In this document: one piece after another, positions 36,517-47,342 of the stretch
Position numbering within the stretch: position 1 is the stretch's first letter
Layout of the letters: every line of letters begins with the position of its first letter
NCBI RefSeq assembly: GCF_001597725.1
Contig: NZ_LUTR01000020.1
Location: 1 to 60,103 of the forward strand
Reading direction: 5' to 3'
DNA length: 60,103 nucleotides
Source: Neptuniibacter marinus
GTDB lineage: Bacteria > Pseudomonadota > Gammaproteobacteria > Pseudomonadales > Balneatricaceae
Position numbers and translations under genes: made by a program
The notes under the pieces: model-generated
Database searches by the model: none
Told to the model about the DNA's origin: nothing
The model's input: only the letters and a program-made list of their open reading frames with translations

Positions 36517-36571
36517 GGGGTACAGAGAAGCTATATATGAATTTATCAATAAATTAAAGTAAGCTGTACCC
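36517..36571. promoter_or_regulatory. Inverted repeat between EamA and MocR genes
   Basis: GGGTACAG (36518-36525) and CTGTACCC (36564-36571) form a perfect 8-bp inverted repeat 38 bp apart; the second arm abuts the mocR start codon. Between them is AATTTA-TCAA-TAAATT (36540-36555), another palindrome, and a TATATAT stretch. This is a plausible operator region for the divergent regulator and for autoregulation. Confidence 0.55.
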
Positions 36572-37972
36572 ATGAAAAAATATGAACACTTAGTGCAGAA
36601 ACTTCAATTACGTATAGAACAAGGTGATCTTCCACCAGGCTCCCGCCTACCCTCAATAAGAGCACTCAGCCAGCAATATCAACTAAGTAAAAACACCATC
36701 ATTCGAGCACTAACTGAGCTGGAAAATCTAAAACAACTCCAAGTAAAAGATAGACAGGGCTTTTTTGTTTCGGCACAACTAAAAAACAGCCCTCCCCTGA
36801 AACCAAGAAAAGTCACTATGGGTGCAACCGCCTTTAGTGTATTAGGCTCAGCCAACCAACCTGGAAACCTAGCCCTTGGTTCTGCTTATCCTGATTCACG
36901 CTGGCCAACAGTTAGCTGGTATTATCAACAACTTGCTAAAACCGCTCGTCGATGGGCACTAGAGAGCAGCCGACGCAGAAGTCATTACAGCACACCCCCC
37001 GGTGACCCAAGGCTCCGAAAAACTCTAGCTGGCCACCTTAACTCCACTTCTATCGCCTGCAATAGTGAAGATATTGTCATCACCCAAGGGGGACAGGAAG
37101 CGGTCTCACTCTGCCTACGTGCTGTTGCCGAAGTAGGGGATACCATTGCCGTCGAGTCTCCTTGCTACTACGGGACACTGCAATGCATAGAGGCGTTAGG
37201 CTTAAAGGTGATTGAACTTCCCTCCGACCCAATACTAGGAACTAACTTAGATGCTTTAGAAAGTGCACTAGAACGCTGGCCGATTAAAGCCGTGCTCACT
37301 AATCCAAGTTTTAATAATCCACTCGGTTTCAACTTAGATCTATCGACCAGAAAACGGCTTATAGGTCTAGCTAATCGCTGGGATATAGCCTTAATTGAAG
37401 ATGATGTTTTTGCAGAACTCAGCTATAACCAGCAACGCCCAACCCCATTAAAAGCTTTAGATACGGAGCAAAGAGTGCTCCACTGCGGCTCTTTTTCAAA
37501 AACCATGGATGTAGACATACGACTCGGCTGGGTGCTTCCTGGACGCTATTATGACAAAATTAATTACTATAAATTTGTCACAAATATCGCGTGTCCGGCC
37601 ATTACACAGCAAGCTGTTAGCGAACTACTCATTGGCCGTCGTTACCGTCGCCACCTAGCGCAAGTGAGCCGAATCTATAGTGAACGTGTTGATATGCTAA
37701 CAGAAGATGTAAGGCGCTTTTGGCCCAAAGAAACCATGTTTATAAAACCGCAAGGGGGTATTTTACAGTGGTTTAATCTACCTGAGCGAGTCGCCAGTGA
37801 TCAGTTATTTCAACAAGCGTTAACCGCAGGAATCGGTATATCCCCAGGCAATCTTTTTTGTGCAGATAACCGCTTCAATCACCATATCCGACTCTGCTAT
37901 GCCCATTACACGCAAAGTAATGAACAGATCACAGCAATCGCAACATTAGGCGAAATGATGGATAGATTTTAA
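36572..37972 (+). CDS. MocR-type GntR/aminotransferase-fold regulator
   Basis: A PLP-dependent transcription regulator of 466 residues. The N-terminal GntR winged helix (residues ~8-75, LPPGSRLPSIRALSQQYQLSKNTIIRAL) is fused to a class I aminotransferase-like domain with the PLP lysine in HCGSFSKTMDVDIRLGW. No ribosome-binding site is visible, because the repeat arm CTGTACCC occupies the usual place, so the mRNA may be leaderless. It probably controls the divergent EamA exporter and itself. Confidence 0.92.
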   Translation: MKKYEHLVQKLQLRIEQGDLPPGSRLPSIRALSQQYQLSKNTIIRALTELENLKQLQVKDRQGFFVSAQLKNSPPLKPRKVTMGATAFSVLGSANQPGNLALGSAYPDSRWPTVSWYYQQLAKTARRWALESSRRRSHYSTPPGDPRLRKTLAGHLNSTSIACNSEDIVITQGGQEAVSLCLRAVAEVGDTIAVESPCYYGTLQCIEALGLKVIELPSDPILGTNLDALESALERWPIKAVLTNPSFNNPLGFNLDLSTRKRLIGLANRWDIALIEDDVFAELSYNQQRPTPLKALDTEQRVLHCGSFSKTMDVDIRLGWVLPGRYYDKINYYKFVTNIACPAITQQAVSELLIGRRYRRHLAQVSRIYSERVDMLTEDVRRFWPKETMFIKPQGGILQWFNLPERVASDQLFQQALTAGIGISPGNLFCADNRFNHHIRLCYAHYTQSNEQITAIATLGEMMDRF

Positions 37973-38158
37973 GCGTTTTCCACCGCTGATAAGAATATAA
38001 CCAATTCTCGGCACCCTTTACTATTAGTGGCTCCCAGCGATCAGCACTCAGACTACTAACGAAGTTATCCACAGATTTATGGGATAAGTTATCAACCCCT
38101 AAAACCTATAATAAACAAACTGCTTTGACTTATCCTCTGTTTGTAAAAAAACAGCACA

Positions 38159-38192
38159 AAAAAACCGCCATTGTTACCAAAGGCGGTTTTTT
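38159..38192 (-). terminator. Terminator after pnp (bidirectional)
   Basis: A-run plus CCGCC pairs with GGCGG plus T-run, with an inner TTG/CAA pairing around a short loop. It lies about 40 bp past the pnp stop on the minus strand and could also end the rightward mocR transcript. Confidence 0.85.
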
Positions 38193-38231
38193 AATCCATC
38201 TTAGCCGAAGCTAAGTGTTATGCAGCAATGC

Positions 38232-40337
38232 TTAGCTTACTTCATTGTCAGCAATTAGATCTTTCATAGATAGTTTAATACGGCCGCGCTGGTCTACGTC
38301 CAGAACTTTAACCTTAACCATCTGATCCATCTGGATGTAATCAGTTACTTTCTCAACACGTTTGTTATCGATCTGAGAAATATGAACTAGACCATCTTTG
38401 CCTGGTAAGATATTAACGAAAGCACCGAAGTCTTCAATACGAACAACTTTACCTTCGTAAACTTTGCCGATCTCAGCTTCTGCAGTGATCTCTAGGATCT
38501 TATCAGTAGCGGCTTTTGCTGCTGCTTTATCAGCGGCATAAACACGGACCGTACCGTCATCTTCGATATCAATAGATGCGCCAGTCTCTTCAGTCAGTGC
38601 ACGGATAGTTGCACCACCTTTACCGATAACATCACGGATCTTCTCAGGGTTGATCTTAAGCTGAGTCAACGCTGGTGCATTATCTGGAAGCTCTGGACGA
38701 GCGTAACCGATAACTTTAGCCATCTCTTTAAGGATATGAACACGTGCTTCATATGCCTGTTCAAGCGCTATATCCATGATCTCTTCAGTGATACCTGTAA
38801 TTTTGATATCCATCTGAAGTGCAGTAATACCGGTTTCAGTACCTGCCACTTTAAAGTCCATGTCACCTAAATGATCTTCATCACCTAGAATATCAGTTAG
38901 GACAGCAAAGCCGTTCTCTTCTTTAACAAGACCCATTGCGATACCCGCAACTGGTGCCTTAAGAGGAACACCCGCATCCATCATAGATAGAGATGCACCA
39001 CATACCGATGCCATAGAGCTTGAACCGTTTGATTCAGTGATCTCAGATACGATACGGATTGTGTATGGGAACTCTTCTTGTGTTGGTAGAACCGCAGCAA
39101 CACCACGACGGGCTAGACGACCATGACCGATTTCACGACGACCAGCACCCATCATACGACCACATTCACCTACAGAGTATGGAGGGAAATTGTAGTGCAA
39201 CATGAACGGGTCTTTACGTTCGCCTTCGATAGCATCAATGATCTGCTGATCACGCGCAGTACCTAATGTACAAGTAGCGATCGCCTGCGTTTCACCACGT
39301 GTAAACAGTGCAGAACCGTGAGTACCTTGTAGCACATCCACTTGCACATCAATACCACGAACTGTTTTATTATCACGGCCATCGATACGTGGTTCACCAC
39401 TTACGATACGACCACGTACAATCTCTTTCTCTAGTGAACTGACGATACCAGACACGTCGCTAGCAGAAGGCAGGCCTTCTTCTTCACCACAAAGCGCTTC
39501 CACTGCTTTAGCACGCAGTTCAGCCAATGCGTTTTGACGCTGTAATTTGTCAGCAACTTGGTAAGCTGCAGCAATACCTTCAGCGACTTCAGCACGAACT
39601 TTAGCAATAAGATCTTCATCTTTTGCTTTAGGCGTCCAAACCCAAGCTTCTTTACCTGCTTCTGCCGCTAACGCGTTCACTGCAGTAATAATAACTTGCA
39701 TCTCTTGGTGCGCGAAAAGAACAGCACCTAGCATTTCATCTTCAGATAGTTCTTGTGCTTCAGACTCAACCATCAATACCGCATCAGCAGTACCAGCAAC
39801 AACCATGTCTAGCTCAGACGTTGCTAACTGCTCGTAGCTTGGGTTAAGAATATAGCCATCCTGTTCAGTGAAACCTACACGTGCAGCACCGATTGGACCT
39901 TGGAATGGAATACCAGAGATTGCAAGCGCAGCGGATGTACCGATCATTGCAGCGATATCCGGATCATTCTTTTTATCCGCAGACATAACCGTACAAACAA
40001 CCTGTACTTCGTTCATGTAGCCTTTCGGAAACAATGGACGAATTGGACGGTCGATTAGACGCGATGTCAGAGTCTCTTTCTCAGATGGGCGCGCTTCACG
40101 CTTAAAGAAGCCACCTGGGATACGACCAACAGAGTAATATTTCTCTTGGTAATGAACCGATAGCGGGAAGAAACCTTGACCTGGTTTTTCCTCTTTTGCA
40201 CCAACAACCGTACAAAGTACTTCGTTACCGCCCATTTTGACCAGAACAGCACCTGTCGCCTGGCGCGCAACGCGACCAGTTTCGATAGTTACTTCCTGAC
40301 CACCAAACTGAAATGTTTTAGTAGTTACTTGAAACAC
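38232..40337 (-). CDS. pnp: Polynucleotide phosphorylase
   Basis: PNPase degrades RNA 3' to 5' with phosphate and is part of the degradosome. It has two RNase PH-like domains (residues ~10-230 and ~310-545, with the [12 protein letters not shown] and [13 protein letters not shown] signatures), a linking alpha domain, then KH ([20 protein letters not shown]) and S1 ([23 protein letters not shown]). The 701 aa are full length. It follows rpsO, with a terminator and a long leader hairpin between them that fits RNase III-dependent autoregulation. Confidence 0.98.
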   Translation of the reverse strand: MFQVTTKTFQFGGQEVTIETGRVARQATGAVLVKMGGNEVLCTVVGAKEEKPGQGFFPLSVHYQEKYYSVGRIPGGFFKREARPSEKETLTSRLIDRPIRPLFPKGYMNEVQVVCTVMSADKKNDPDIAAMIGTSAALAISGIPFQGPIGAARVGFTEQDGYILNPSYEQLATSELDMVVAGTADAVLMVESEAQELSEDEMLGAVLFAHQEMQVIITAVNALAAEAGKEAWVWTPKAKDEDLIAKVRAEVAEGIAAAYQVADKLQRQNALAELRAKAVEALCGEEEGLPSASDVSGIVSSLEKEIVRGRIVSGEPRIDGRDNKTVRGIDVQVDVLQGTHGSALFTRGETQAIATCTLGTARDQQIIDAIEGERKDPFMLHYNFPPYSVGECGRMMGAGRREIGHGRLARRGVAAVLPTQEEFPYTIRIVSEITESNGSSSMASVCGASLSMMDAGVPLKAPVAGIAMGLVKEENGFAVLTDILGDEDHLGDMDFKVAGTETGITALQMDIKITGITEEIMDIALEQAYEARVHILKEMAKVIGYARPELPDNAPALTQLKINPEKIRDVIGKGGATIRALTEETGASIDIEDDGTVRVYAADKAAAKAATDKILEITAEAEIGKVYEGKVVRIEDFGAFVNILPGKDGLVHISQIDNKRVEKVTDYIQMDQMVKVKVLDVDQRGRIKLSMKDLIADNEVS

Positions 40338-40396
40338 AATAATTTCCTTAAAATTGGATGAGGCCGCAACGAGTTAACATCCATACCTAAGTAGTG

Positions 40397-40451
40397 CCAG
40401 TACTTCAATAAACTCTTCATGTTCACAACAAAAATTTATTGAAGTACAGGC
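40397..40451 (-). promoter_or_regulatory. pnp leader hairpin, probable RNase III target
   Basis: GTACTTCAATAAA (40400-40412) and TTTATTGAAGTAC (40435-40447) pair perfectly. A further GCC/GGC extends the stem to about 16 bp past one A-A mismatch, and the loop is 22 bases. It lies about 60-110 bases before the pnp start. In E. coli a comparable hairpin is cut by RNase III so that PNPase can repress its own mRNA. Function here is inferred. Confidence 0.7.
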
Positions 40452-40490
40452 GGGATGAAATTGTTAACTATTTTACTGCCTCAGATAAAA

Positions 40491-40517
40491 TCAGGGCCAT
40501 ACATTGTATGGCCCTGA
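40491..40517 (-). terminator. Terminator between rpsO and pnp
   Basis: A perfect 12-bp stem (TCAGGGCCATAC / GTATGGCCCTGA) with a 3-base loop and a short TTTTAT tail on the minus strand, 16 bp after rpsO. Partial read-through into pnp is expected, as in E. coli. Confidence 0.88.
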
Positions 40518-40532
40518 GGAATTCACACTAAC

Positions 40533-40802
40533 TTAGCGACGTAGACCAAGACGTTTGATCAAGTCTAGGTAACGATCTGCATCTTTACCTTTTAAGTAAT
40601 CCAGCAATTTACGACGCTGGTTTACCATGCGGATTAGACCACGACGTGAGTGATGGTCATGTTTGTTCACTTTGAAGTGACCCTGTAAACCTTCGATGTT
40701 AGCAGTTAGCAAAGCTACCTGAACTTCTGGGGAACCAGTATCGCCTTCAGCGCGAGCGAAATCTGCAACGATTGCCGCTTTATTTTCAGCAGTTAATGCC
40801 AT
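40533..40802 (-). CDS. rpsO: 30S ribosomal protein S15
   Basis: S15 binds the central domain of 16S rRNA and nucleates the platform. The 89-residue form beginning MALTAENK matches the universal length; [24 protein letters not shown] is the family core (for example DHHSRRGL). The second of two in-frame ATGs was chosen because TAGGAGA then lies six bases upstream, whereas it abuts the first. Confidence 0.97.
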   Translation of the reverse strand: MALTAENKAAIVADFARAEGDTGSPEVQVALLTANIEGLQGHFKVNKHDHHSRRGLIRMVNQRRKLLDYLKGKDADRYLDLIKRLGLRR

Positions 40803-40942
40803 TTTCATTCTCCTAAAAAAATATGCACACGACTATTATTAGTCGCTGGATTTGAAAGAAACGATGCACCGAGCATATTTTCAGTACAACGCCACATTAT
40901 TTAGGCCTCTTTAGACACCTAAAAAATTCTATTTAATCAGTA

Positions 40943-41926
40943 CTATTGATCGTTTGCAGTGCAGATAAGCCGCTTAGGCTTAAAGGCCCCTTCTTCATTC
41001 ACTTCTGCAACACCTAAAAATCGTTCGGGGGTTGCGTCACTTACCGCTGCAAACAATCTAACCAAGCAGCCTACTTCATATTCCTGTGCGTCATTAAATG
41101 ACACATTATGTCCATGAAGAACAAGTTTCGCCTGCGTTTGATCTAGCTGAACAGCTGGTAAATCAGCCACTGCTGCCCACGCTGGCAATAATAGCTTATC
41201 TAGCTCAAATTGTATGCCCTTTAGGGCCTCTTCATCGGCATTTTCCGGTACATTTTGACGCAGCTCATCCAATGTCATCATCTGGTCCGCTGTAAATGCG
41301 CCGACATCTTTTCGATGCAGCATTTTCACATGGGCTCCACAGCCTATAAGGTGGCCTAGATCTTCGACAATTGAACGGATGTAAGTCCCTTTTGAGCAGT
41401 AAACCTCAAGATCAATTTCATCACCGCGAAAAGCCGTCATTTTTATCTCGTGGATAATGACTTTTCGTGGTTTAACCTCTACCTTGATCCCTTGACGTGC
41501 CAATTTATATAAAGGCTGACCTTGATGCTTTAGCGCAGAAAACATGGACGGCACTTGTTCAATCTCGCCGCTAAAATTCTCAACGAGAAACTGTTCAATC
41601 TGTGCTTCGGTTAGATTTTCTGGTACTGGCTTTTCTTCAACAACCACACCATCAGCGTCACTAGAGTCCGTTCTAACACCTAGCTTTGCGGTGGTTATGT
41701 AGCGTTTATCAGAATCTAACAGATGCTGTGAAAACTTTGTCGCTTCACCTAAGCAGATAGGCAACATGCCGGTTGCCAAAGGATCTAGAGCGCCTGTATG
41801 TCCGCCTTTAGCTGCACCATAAAGACGACGCACTTGTTGAAGAGCAAAATTAGAAGAGATACCTGGCGGTTTATTTAACAGAAATACACCATCGACCGCC
41901 CGGCCTCGGTTTCTACGACGACCCAC
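40943..41926 (-). CDS. truB: tRNA pseudouridine(55) synthase
   Basis: TruB makes pseudouridine 55 in the T-arm of most tRNAs. The catalytic motif GGHTGALDPLATGMLPICLGEATK (catalytic Asp in GALDPLAT) is near residues 37-60, and the TKLGVRTDSSDADG and PSMFSALKHQG segments follow. A C-terminal PUA-like domain is present. Length is 327 aa. It is part of the nusA-infB operon, three bases after rbfA. Confidence 0.96.
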   Translation of the reverse strand: MGRRRNRGRAVDGVFLLNKPPGISSNFALQQVRRLYGAAKGGHTGALDPLATGMLPICLGEATKFSQHLLDSDKRYITTAKLGVRTDSSDADGVVVEEKPVPENLTEAQIEQFLVENFSGEIEQVPSMFSALKHQGQPLYKLARQGIKVEVKPRKVIIHEIKMTAFRGDEIDLEVYCSKGTYIRSIVEDLGHLIGCGAHVKMLHRKDVGAFTADQMMTLDELRQNVPENADEEALKGIQFELDKLLLPAWAAVADLPAVQLDQTQAKLVLHGHNVSFNDAQEYEVGCLVRLFAAVSDATPERFLGVAEVNEEGAFKPKRLICTANDQ

Positions 41927-41929
41927 GCA

Positions 41930-42331
41930 TTACTCTCCGTCGGTGTCGTTATTTGAATTCTGATTTTCTTGGCGCACTGCGGCCTCAATCAGATGATGCA
42001 GGTGACGACCACGCTCGATAGTTTCATCGAAATGGAAACGCAACTGCGGCATCACTCGTAACTTAACTTGTTTAGCCAGCGCCCCTCTTAGGAAACCGGC
42101 TGCATTATTAAGCACTTTTAGTGAATCAACTATTGCTTCATCTTCATCTTTACCATTAAGCGGTAAAACAGTGATGTAAACATCAGCGTAGCCAAGATCT
42201 TTACTCACTTTGGCATAGCTTACTGTCACCATACCAAGACGAGGATCTTTAATTTCTAACTGGATAAGCTGGGCCAGCTCACGTTGGAGCTGGTCCGCAA
42301 TCCTTGATGTACGACTATAATCGCGTGCCAT
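41930..42331 (-). CDS. rbfA: Ribosome-binding factor A
   Basis: RbfA binds 30S subunits and helps mature the 16S 5' end, especially in the cold. The KH-like protein of 133 residues has SRTSRIADQLQRELAQLIQ, ITVLPLNG and a C-terminal RMMPQLRFHFDETIERG-like segment (here RVMPQLRFHFDETIERG). It lies between infB and truB in the conserved order. Confidence 0.96.
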   Translation of the reverse strand: MARDYSRTSRIADQLQRELAQLIQLEIKDPRLGMVTVSYAKVSKDLGYADVYITVLPLNGKDEDEAIVDSLKVLNNAAGFLRGALAKQVKLRVMPQLRFHFDETIERGRHLHHLIEAAVRQENQNSNNDTDGE

Positions 42332-42348
42332 AAAGGTTATCTATTACC

Positions 42349-44913
42349 TTAAAGTGTACGTTGAACTTCGACTGTGTCGAAGACCTCAATCTGGTCTCCT
42401 ACTTTAACGTCGTTATAGTTCTTAACGCCGATACCACATTCCATACCCTGACGAACTTCGTTTACGTTATCTTTAAAGCGACGTAGAGATTCTAATTCGC
42501 CCTCATAGATAACCACGTTGTCACGCAGTACACGGATACGCTTGTTACGGAAAACTGTACCTTCAGTAACCATACAACCAGCCACAAGACCAATCTTAGG
42601 TGCTTTAAATACATCACGTACTTCAGCAATACCAACGATCTCTTCACGGTATTCAGGAGAAAGAAGACCACCCATCGCCTGCTTAACGTCATCGATAATA
42701 TCGTAGATTACGCTGTAGTAACGAAGTTCGATGCCTTCACGTTCCATTACCTGACGAGCCTGCTGATCAGCACGGACGTTGAAACCAACCATCAATGCAG
42801 ATGCTGTAACCGCAAGGTTAGCATCAGTCTCAGCAATACCACCAACACCGCCAGAAACAATATTCACTTTTACTTCATCGGTAGATAGATCTTCCAATGC
42901 GTGAGTTAGTGCTTCCAATGAACCACGTACGTCTGTTTTAAGGACAATATTGAAGGTTTTAACATCACCGGCTTGCATGTTAGCAAACAAGTTTTCTAGT
43001 TTAGATTTCTGCTGACGGGCCAATTTCACATCACGGTATTTACCTTGACGGAACAAAGCAATTTCTCGTGCTTTTTTCTCGCTACTAACAACAGTGAATT
43101 CATCACCGGCATTAGGCGTACCATCTAGGCCTTGAATCTCAACCGGGATAGCAGGACCTGCACCCTGAATAGGCTTACCATTTTCATCCAGCATCGCACG
43201 AATACGACCATAATGTAGACCGGCAAGAACGATATCACCTTTTTCCAAGGTTCCGTTTTGAATCAGTACAGTTGCAACAGGGCCACGGCCTTTATCAAGA
43301 CGAGATTCAACAACTACACCTTGTGCTGGTGCCTTAGGCACTGCAGTTAGCTCAAGAATTTCAGATTGCAGCAATACTGCATCTAATAATTCATCAATGC
43401 CTTGGCCTGTTTTAGCCGATACACTTACAAACTGATTTTCACCACCCCACTCTTCAGGGATAACATCTAGTGCTGCAAGTTCATTTTTAACACGATCAGG
43501 ATCAGCTTGCTCTTTATCAATCTTGTTGACCGCAACAACGAGAGGTACACCCGCAGCTTTAGCATGCTGTACCGCTTCTTCAGTCTGAGGCATTACACCA
43601 TCATCAGCGGCAACAACAAGTATAACGATATCAGTTACAGAAGCACCGCGCGCACGCATCGCTGTAAAAGCAGCATGCCCAGGTGTATCCAAGAAAGTAA
43701 CCATGCCATTATCTGTTTCTACGTGATAAGCACCAATGTGCTGCGTAATACCACCGGACTCACCGGAAGCTACGCGTGATGAACGTATATAGTCCAACAA
43801 TGATGTTTTACCATGGTCAACATGACCCATAACAGTAACAACCGGTGCGCGACTTTCCTGCTCACCCTGCATTGCTTGAATACTTTCCATCAACGCTTCT
43901 TCAACCGCATTCTCTTGAAGTGCGATTGGCGTATGACCCATCTCTTCTACAACAAGCATGCCTGTTTCTTGATCAATCACTTGGTTAATAGTCGCCATAG
44001 CGCCCATACCAAACATAACCTTGATCACTTCTGCTGCTTTAACGTTCATTTTCTTCGCTAATTCTGCAACAGTAATACTTTCAGGAATAGTTACATCAAT
44101 TACTTGCTGGGTTGTTGGCTCTTTAAAGCCATGTTCGTTTGGCTTATTAGAAAGAGGACGACCATTTTTGCCGCGATTACGGCTAATCTTGCCACCACGA
44201 CGGTTATCATTACGATTATCACCGCGGTTATTTTTACCTTTACCTCGACGATTATTATCTTTTGACGCTGGATCTTTTTTCTTAGCTTGTTCTTGCGCTT
44301 TAAAACGTGCTTCAGATTCCGCTTCAGCCTTACGGCGACGAGCTTCTTCTTCCTCTTCACGTTTCAAACGAGCCGCTTCTTCAGCTTCTTTCTGCTTGCG
44401 CTGAACATCAACTTCTTCTTGCTCTCGGCTCTGTTCTTGCTTAGCTTCACGTTTTTTAGCTGCTTCTGCTTCAGCCGCTTCGCGAGCAGCTTGTTCTTTC
44501 GCTTCCTGCTGCTTACGCTCTTCTTCTAAACGCAACTCTTCAGCTTTCTGAGCTTCTAATGCCGCTTCGTCAACTGTTTCAGTTGGTTCATCACCACCTT
44601 CAACTTCTGAACGTTTAACATAGGTACGCTTTTTACGCACTTCTACATTAACGGTTTTCTTCTTACCCGATGAACCTGACACTTTAAGCTGAGATGTAGT
44701 TTTACGCTTTAAAGTAATTTTCTTTGGTTCACCATCTGCTGCATCTTCACCGTGACTACGCTTAAGATGATTCAGCAATGTTTGGCGCTCTGATTCAGAG
44801 ACTTCAGCGCCATCATTCTTACCAGATATACCTGCTTCCTTCATTTGCTCGAGCAAACGATCAACGGAAACACCAACCATTTCGGCGAGTTGTTTTACTG
44901 TTACTTCGGCCAT
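42349..44913 (-). CDS. infB: Translation initiation factor IF-2
   Basis: IF-2 is the GTPase that places fMet-tRNA in the P site. The N-terminal IF2_N motif ([15 protein letters not shown]) is followed by a long charged Glu/Ala/Lys/Arg-rich linker (residues ~100-270) and a second IF2_N near 285. The G domain has [14 protein letters not shown], the DTPGHAAF switch and [10 protein letters not shown], then the fMet-tRNA-binding C-terminal domains. The start was set at ATG six bases inside a TTG frame; GGAG lies upstream. The repetitive linker creates long spurious frames on other strands. Confidence 0.98.
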   Translation of the reverse strand: MAEVTVKQLAEMVGVSVDRLLEQMKEAGISGKNDGAEVSESERQTLLNHLKRSHGEDAADGEPKKITLKRKTTSQLKVSGSSGKKKTVNVEVRKKRTYVKRSEVEGGDEPTETVDEAALEAQKAEELRLEEERKQQEAKEQAAREAAEAEAAKKREAKQEQSREQEEVDVQRKQKEAEEAARLKREEEEEARRRKAEAESEARFKAQEQAKKKDPASKDNNRRGKGKNNRGDNRNDNRRGGKISRNRGKNGRPLSNKPNEHGFKEPTTQQVIDVTIPESITVAELAKKMNVKAAEVIKVMFGMGAMATINQVIDQETGMLVVEEMGHTPIALQENAVEEALMESIQAMQGEQESRAPVVTVMGHVDHGKTSLLDYIRSSRVASGESGGITQHIGAYHVETDNGMVTFLDTPGHAAFTAMRARGASVTDIVILVVAADDGVMPQTEEAVQHAKAAGVPLVVAVNKIDKEQADPDRVKNELAALDVIPEEWGGENQFVSVSAKTGQGIDELLDAVLLQSEILELTAVPKAPAQGVVVESRLDKGRGPVATVLIQNGTLEKGDIVLAGLHYGRIRAMLDENGKPIQGAGPAIPVEIQGLDGTPNAGDEFTVVSSEKKAREIALFRQGKYRDVKLARQQKSKLENLFANMQAGDVKTFNIVLKTDVRGSLEALTHALEDLSTDEVKVNIVSGGVGGIAETDANLAVTASALMVGFNVRADQQARQVMEREGIELRYYSVIYDIIDDVKQAMGGLLSPEYREEIVGIAEVRDVFKAPKIGLVAGCMVTEGTVFRNKRIRVLRDNVVIYEGELESLRRFKDNVNEVRQGMECGIGVKNYNDVKVGDQIEVFDTVEVQRTL

Positions 44914-44940
44914 TATCAAGGGGCTCCTCTTCCGTTAACC

Positions 44941-46431
44941 TTACTCTTCTTCTGCAAACCATGGAGCACGAGCAGTCATGATTAACGATGCGGCTCGTTC
45001 TTCGTCCAGGTCTTCTATATCTATCAAATCATCAATAGATTGTTCCGCCAAATCTTCCATCGTAATGATGCCTTGAGCAGCAAGAATGAAAGCCAAATGC
45101 TTATCCATCCCCTCCATCTCAAGGAGATCTGCAGCGGGTTCTGCTTTATCCAGTTGCTCTTCATTGGCTATCGCCAAGTTAAGCAGCGCGTCTTTAGCTC
45201 GTTTGCGCAGCTCATTGACGATATCTTCATCGAATCCATCAATTTCAAGCATCTCATCAACTGGAACATAAGCAACTTCTTCCAGTGTAGTGAACCCTTC
45301 GCCAACTAATACTTCTGCAACGTCTTCGTCCACATCAAGATGATCAACAAACTGACCGATAACTGAACCAACTTCAGTTTGATGCTTATTCTGTGCATCT
45401 TCTTCAGTCATCACGTTAAGTTCCCAGCCTGTCAGCTCGGAGGCTAAACGCACATTTTGTCCATTACGACCGATCGCCATTGCAAGATTTTCACTAGCAA
45501 CCGCAACATCCATCGAGTGAGTTTCCTCATCTAAAACGATCGATGCAACTTCAGCCGGTGCCATTGCATTAATAACAAGCTGTGCTGGGTTGTCATCCCA
45601 CAATACAATATCAACACGCTCACCGTTCAACTCATTTGATACAGCCTGTACACGAGAACCTCGCATACCTACACAAGCACCAACGGGGTCGATACGACCA
45701 TCATTCGTTTTTACCGCGATTTTCGCGCGGGAACCTAAATCACGGGACGCAGCTCGAATCTCGATAACCTCTTCCGAAATTTCAGGTACTTCTATACGGA
45801 ACAGCTCGATCAGCATTTCATTACAAGCACGGCTCATAATTAGCTGAGGTCCGCGACCTTCAGAACGAACTTCAAGCAGAACAGCACGAACACGATCGCC
45901 CATACGGAACGTTTCACGCTGAATCAATTGGTCACGAGGCAGCAACGCTTCAGCGTTGTTACCTAAGTCCACTATAATATTATCGCGTGTAACTTTTTTG
46001 ACACTGCCCGAGATTAATTCACCTTGGCGATCACGATAGAGTTCAACCACTTTTGCTCTTTCAGCTTCACGTACTTTCTGTACGATAACTTGTTTAGCTG
46101 TCTGTGCCGCAATACGACCAAACTTAACCGATTCAACCTGTTCTTCGTGGATATCATCTGGCTGCAGCGCTGTATCAATCTCTTCAGCTTCCTGCATTGT
46201 TAACTCTGTACCTAGTGCAGGTACAACCTCGTTGGTTACCACTAACCAACGACGGAATGTTTCGTAATCGCCTGTTGCGCGATCAATTACTACGCGAATA
46301 TCAGCTTCTTCGTCATAACGTTTTTTTGTCGCCGTTGCCAATGCAACTTCGATAGCTTCGAAAATAACTTCTTTCGGAACTTCTTTTTCGTTAGAAACTG
46401 CTTCTGCTACCAACAGAATCTCTTTATTCAT
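44941..46431 (-). CDS. nusA: Transcription termination/antitermination factor
   Basis: NusA binds RNA polymerase and RNA, affecting pausing, termination and rrn antitermination. Domains in order: an N-terminal polymerase-binding domain, S1 (~135-200, [21 protein letters not shown]), two KH domains (~230-345, [18 protein letters not shown] and [20 protein letters not shown]), and two acidic C-terminal repeats (~365-490). Length is 496 aa. It lies between rimP and infB, the conserved order. Confidence 0.98.
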   Translation of the reverse strand: MNKEILLVAEAVSNEKEVPKEVIFEAIEVALATATKKRYDEEADIRVVIDRATGDYETFRRWLVVTNEVVPALGTELTMQEAEEIDTALQPDDIHEEQVESVKFGRIAAQTAKQVIVQKVREAERAKVVELYRDRQGELISGSVKKVTRDNIIVDLGNNAEALLPRDQLIQRETFRMGDRVRAVLLEVRSEGRGPQLIMSRACNEMLIELFRIEVPEISEEVIEIRAASRDLGSRAKIAVKTNDGRIDPVGACVGMRGSRVQAVSNELNGERVDIVLWDDNPAQLVINAMAPAEVASIVLDEETHSMDVAVASENLAMAIGRNGQNVRLASELTGWELNVMTEEDAQNKHQTEVGSVIGQFVDHLDVDEDVAEVLVGEGFTTLEEVAYVPVDEMLEIDGFDEDIVNELRKRAKDALLNLAIANEEQLDKAEPAADLLEMEGMDKHLAFILAAQGIITMEDLAEQSIDDLIDIEDLDEERAASLIMTARAPWFAEEE

Positions 46432-46464
46432 GCCTCTGCCTCACCCAAGACCCCAATTCTATAT

Positions 46465-46920
46465 TTAGAACTGAGGGATAATGTTTGCCCGATCGATATA
46501 CTCAATCGGCAGCATATATTCTTCATCATCAACAACGACAAGTATGTCATCGCCTTCAATACCATTTAAAATACCTTTGAACTTACGACGCCCTTCATAT
46601 GCTATGCGCAAGCGCAATTGGATATGAGAACCGGCATAGGCCGCAAATTGTTCTAAAGTAAATAACGGACGATCCACACCAGGAGACGATACCTCTAAGG
46701 TATAATTCCCTGCTATCGGATCTTCAACATCCATAATTCCACTGATCTGATGACTTACCTTTGCGCAATCATCTACGCTAATGCCATTTTCAGAATCAAT
46801 GTACACCCTTAAGGTGCTGTGTTTTCCCTGTGAGAGAAACTCAATACCCCAGAGTTCAACCCCCAATGCAATTACTGACGGTTCAATTAACTCTTGCAAC
46901 AGTTTCATTTTCGCTGACAC
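46465..46920 (-). CDS. rimP: Ribosome maturation factor RimP
   Basis: RimP helps assemble the 30S subunit. The 151-residue protein has [23 protein letters not shown], the central [12 protein letters not shown] motif and the C-terminal SH3-like domain. The start is GTG with AGGTGG about eight bases upstream; an ATG four codons later lacks good spacing. It begins the nusA-infB operon after the tRNA-fMet gene and terminators. Confidence 0.94.
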   Translation of the reverse strand: MSAKMKLLQELIEPSVIALGVELWGIEFLSQGKHSTLRVYIDSENGISVDDCAKVSHQISGIMDVEDPIAGNYTLEVSSPGVDRPLFTLEQFAAYAGSHIQLRLRIAYEGRRKFKGILNGIEGDDILVVVDDEEYMLPIEYIDRANIIPQF

Positions 46921-47000
46921 GAATAACCCACCTGTACTAGCACTTAAACGCCTATTTCTTATATTTCAATAAGTTAGCTAAAGCATTTACAAATTTCACA

Positions 47001-47027
47001 AACAAAAAATGGGTCTAATGACCCATT
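47001..47027 (-). terminator. Intrinsic terminator before rimP
   Basis: AATGGGTC and GACCCATT form a perfect 8-bp stem with a 4-base loop, followed on the minus strand by TTTTTTGTTTG. It lies in the rimP leader, about 80 bases before the start codon, so it limits read-through from the tRNA genes. Confidence 0.85.
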
Positions 47028-47034
47028 CCCGACC

Positions 47035-47060
47035 TACAGTATAGATATTCATATACTGTA
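47035..47060 (-). promoter_or_regulatory. Dyad in tRNA-rimP spacer
   Basis: TACAGTATA and TATACTGTA form a perfect 9-bp inverted repeat with an 8-base loop, sitting between two terminators. It is A/T rich and contains -10-like sequence, so it may be an operator or promoter for rimP, or just a third hairpin. Confidence 0.4.
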
Positions 47061-47072
47061 ATTCACTGACGA

Positions 47073-47095
47073 AAAAGCCCCTAAAAAGGGGCCTT
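47073..47095 (-). terminator. Terminator after tRNA-fMet
   Basis: On the minus strand GCCCC, TTTTTA loop, GGGGC, then TTTTT, 15 bp past the CCA end of the tRNA. It should end the secG-tRNA transcript. Confidence 0.8.
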
Positions 47096-47109
47096 ACGTT
47101 AAATAAGGT

Positions 47110-47186
<77 letters not shown>

Positions 47187-47236
47187 TCAAAACTGGTGCA
47201 AATTGTATATGTACCAGCGACCTTAATCAAGATTAA

Positions 47237-47323
47237 TGGTGCCCAAGGCCGGACTTGAACCGGCACGGCCTGACGGCCACTACCCCCTCAAGATAGCGTG
47301 TCTACCAATTCCACCACTTGGGC
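47237..47323 (-). tRNA. tRNA-Leu (GAG)
   Basis: An 87-base class II tRNA with encoded CCA. The acceptor stem GCCCAAG/CTTGGGC is perfect, the anticodon loop TTGAGGG reads GAG, and a long variable arm (TGGCCGTCAGGCCG) is present. It follows secG, as leuU does in E. coli. Confidence 0.97.
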
Positions 47324-47342
47324 ATCAAACCTTTACTACCCT

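Noticed and set aside
38065-38073. Perfect DnaA box TTATCCACA with nearby TTATCA between mocR and pnp
   Set aside because: Only one consensus box, no cluster or A/T unwinding region, and none of the usual origin genes; similar single matches occur inside coding sequence (near 3575 and 36075).
43507-44529. Several long frames on both strands inside infB
   Set aside because: They are shadows of the repetitive Glu/Ala/Lys/Arg-rich linker of IF-2 and show no family features.
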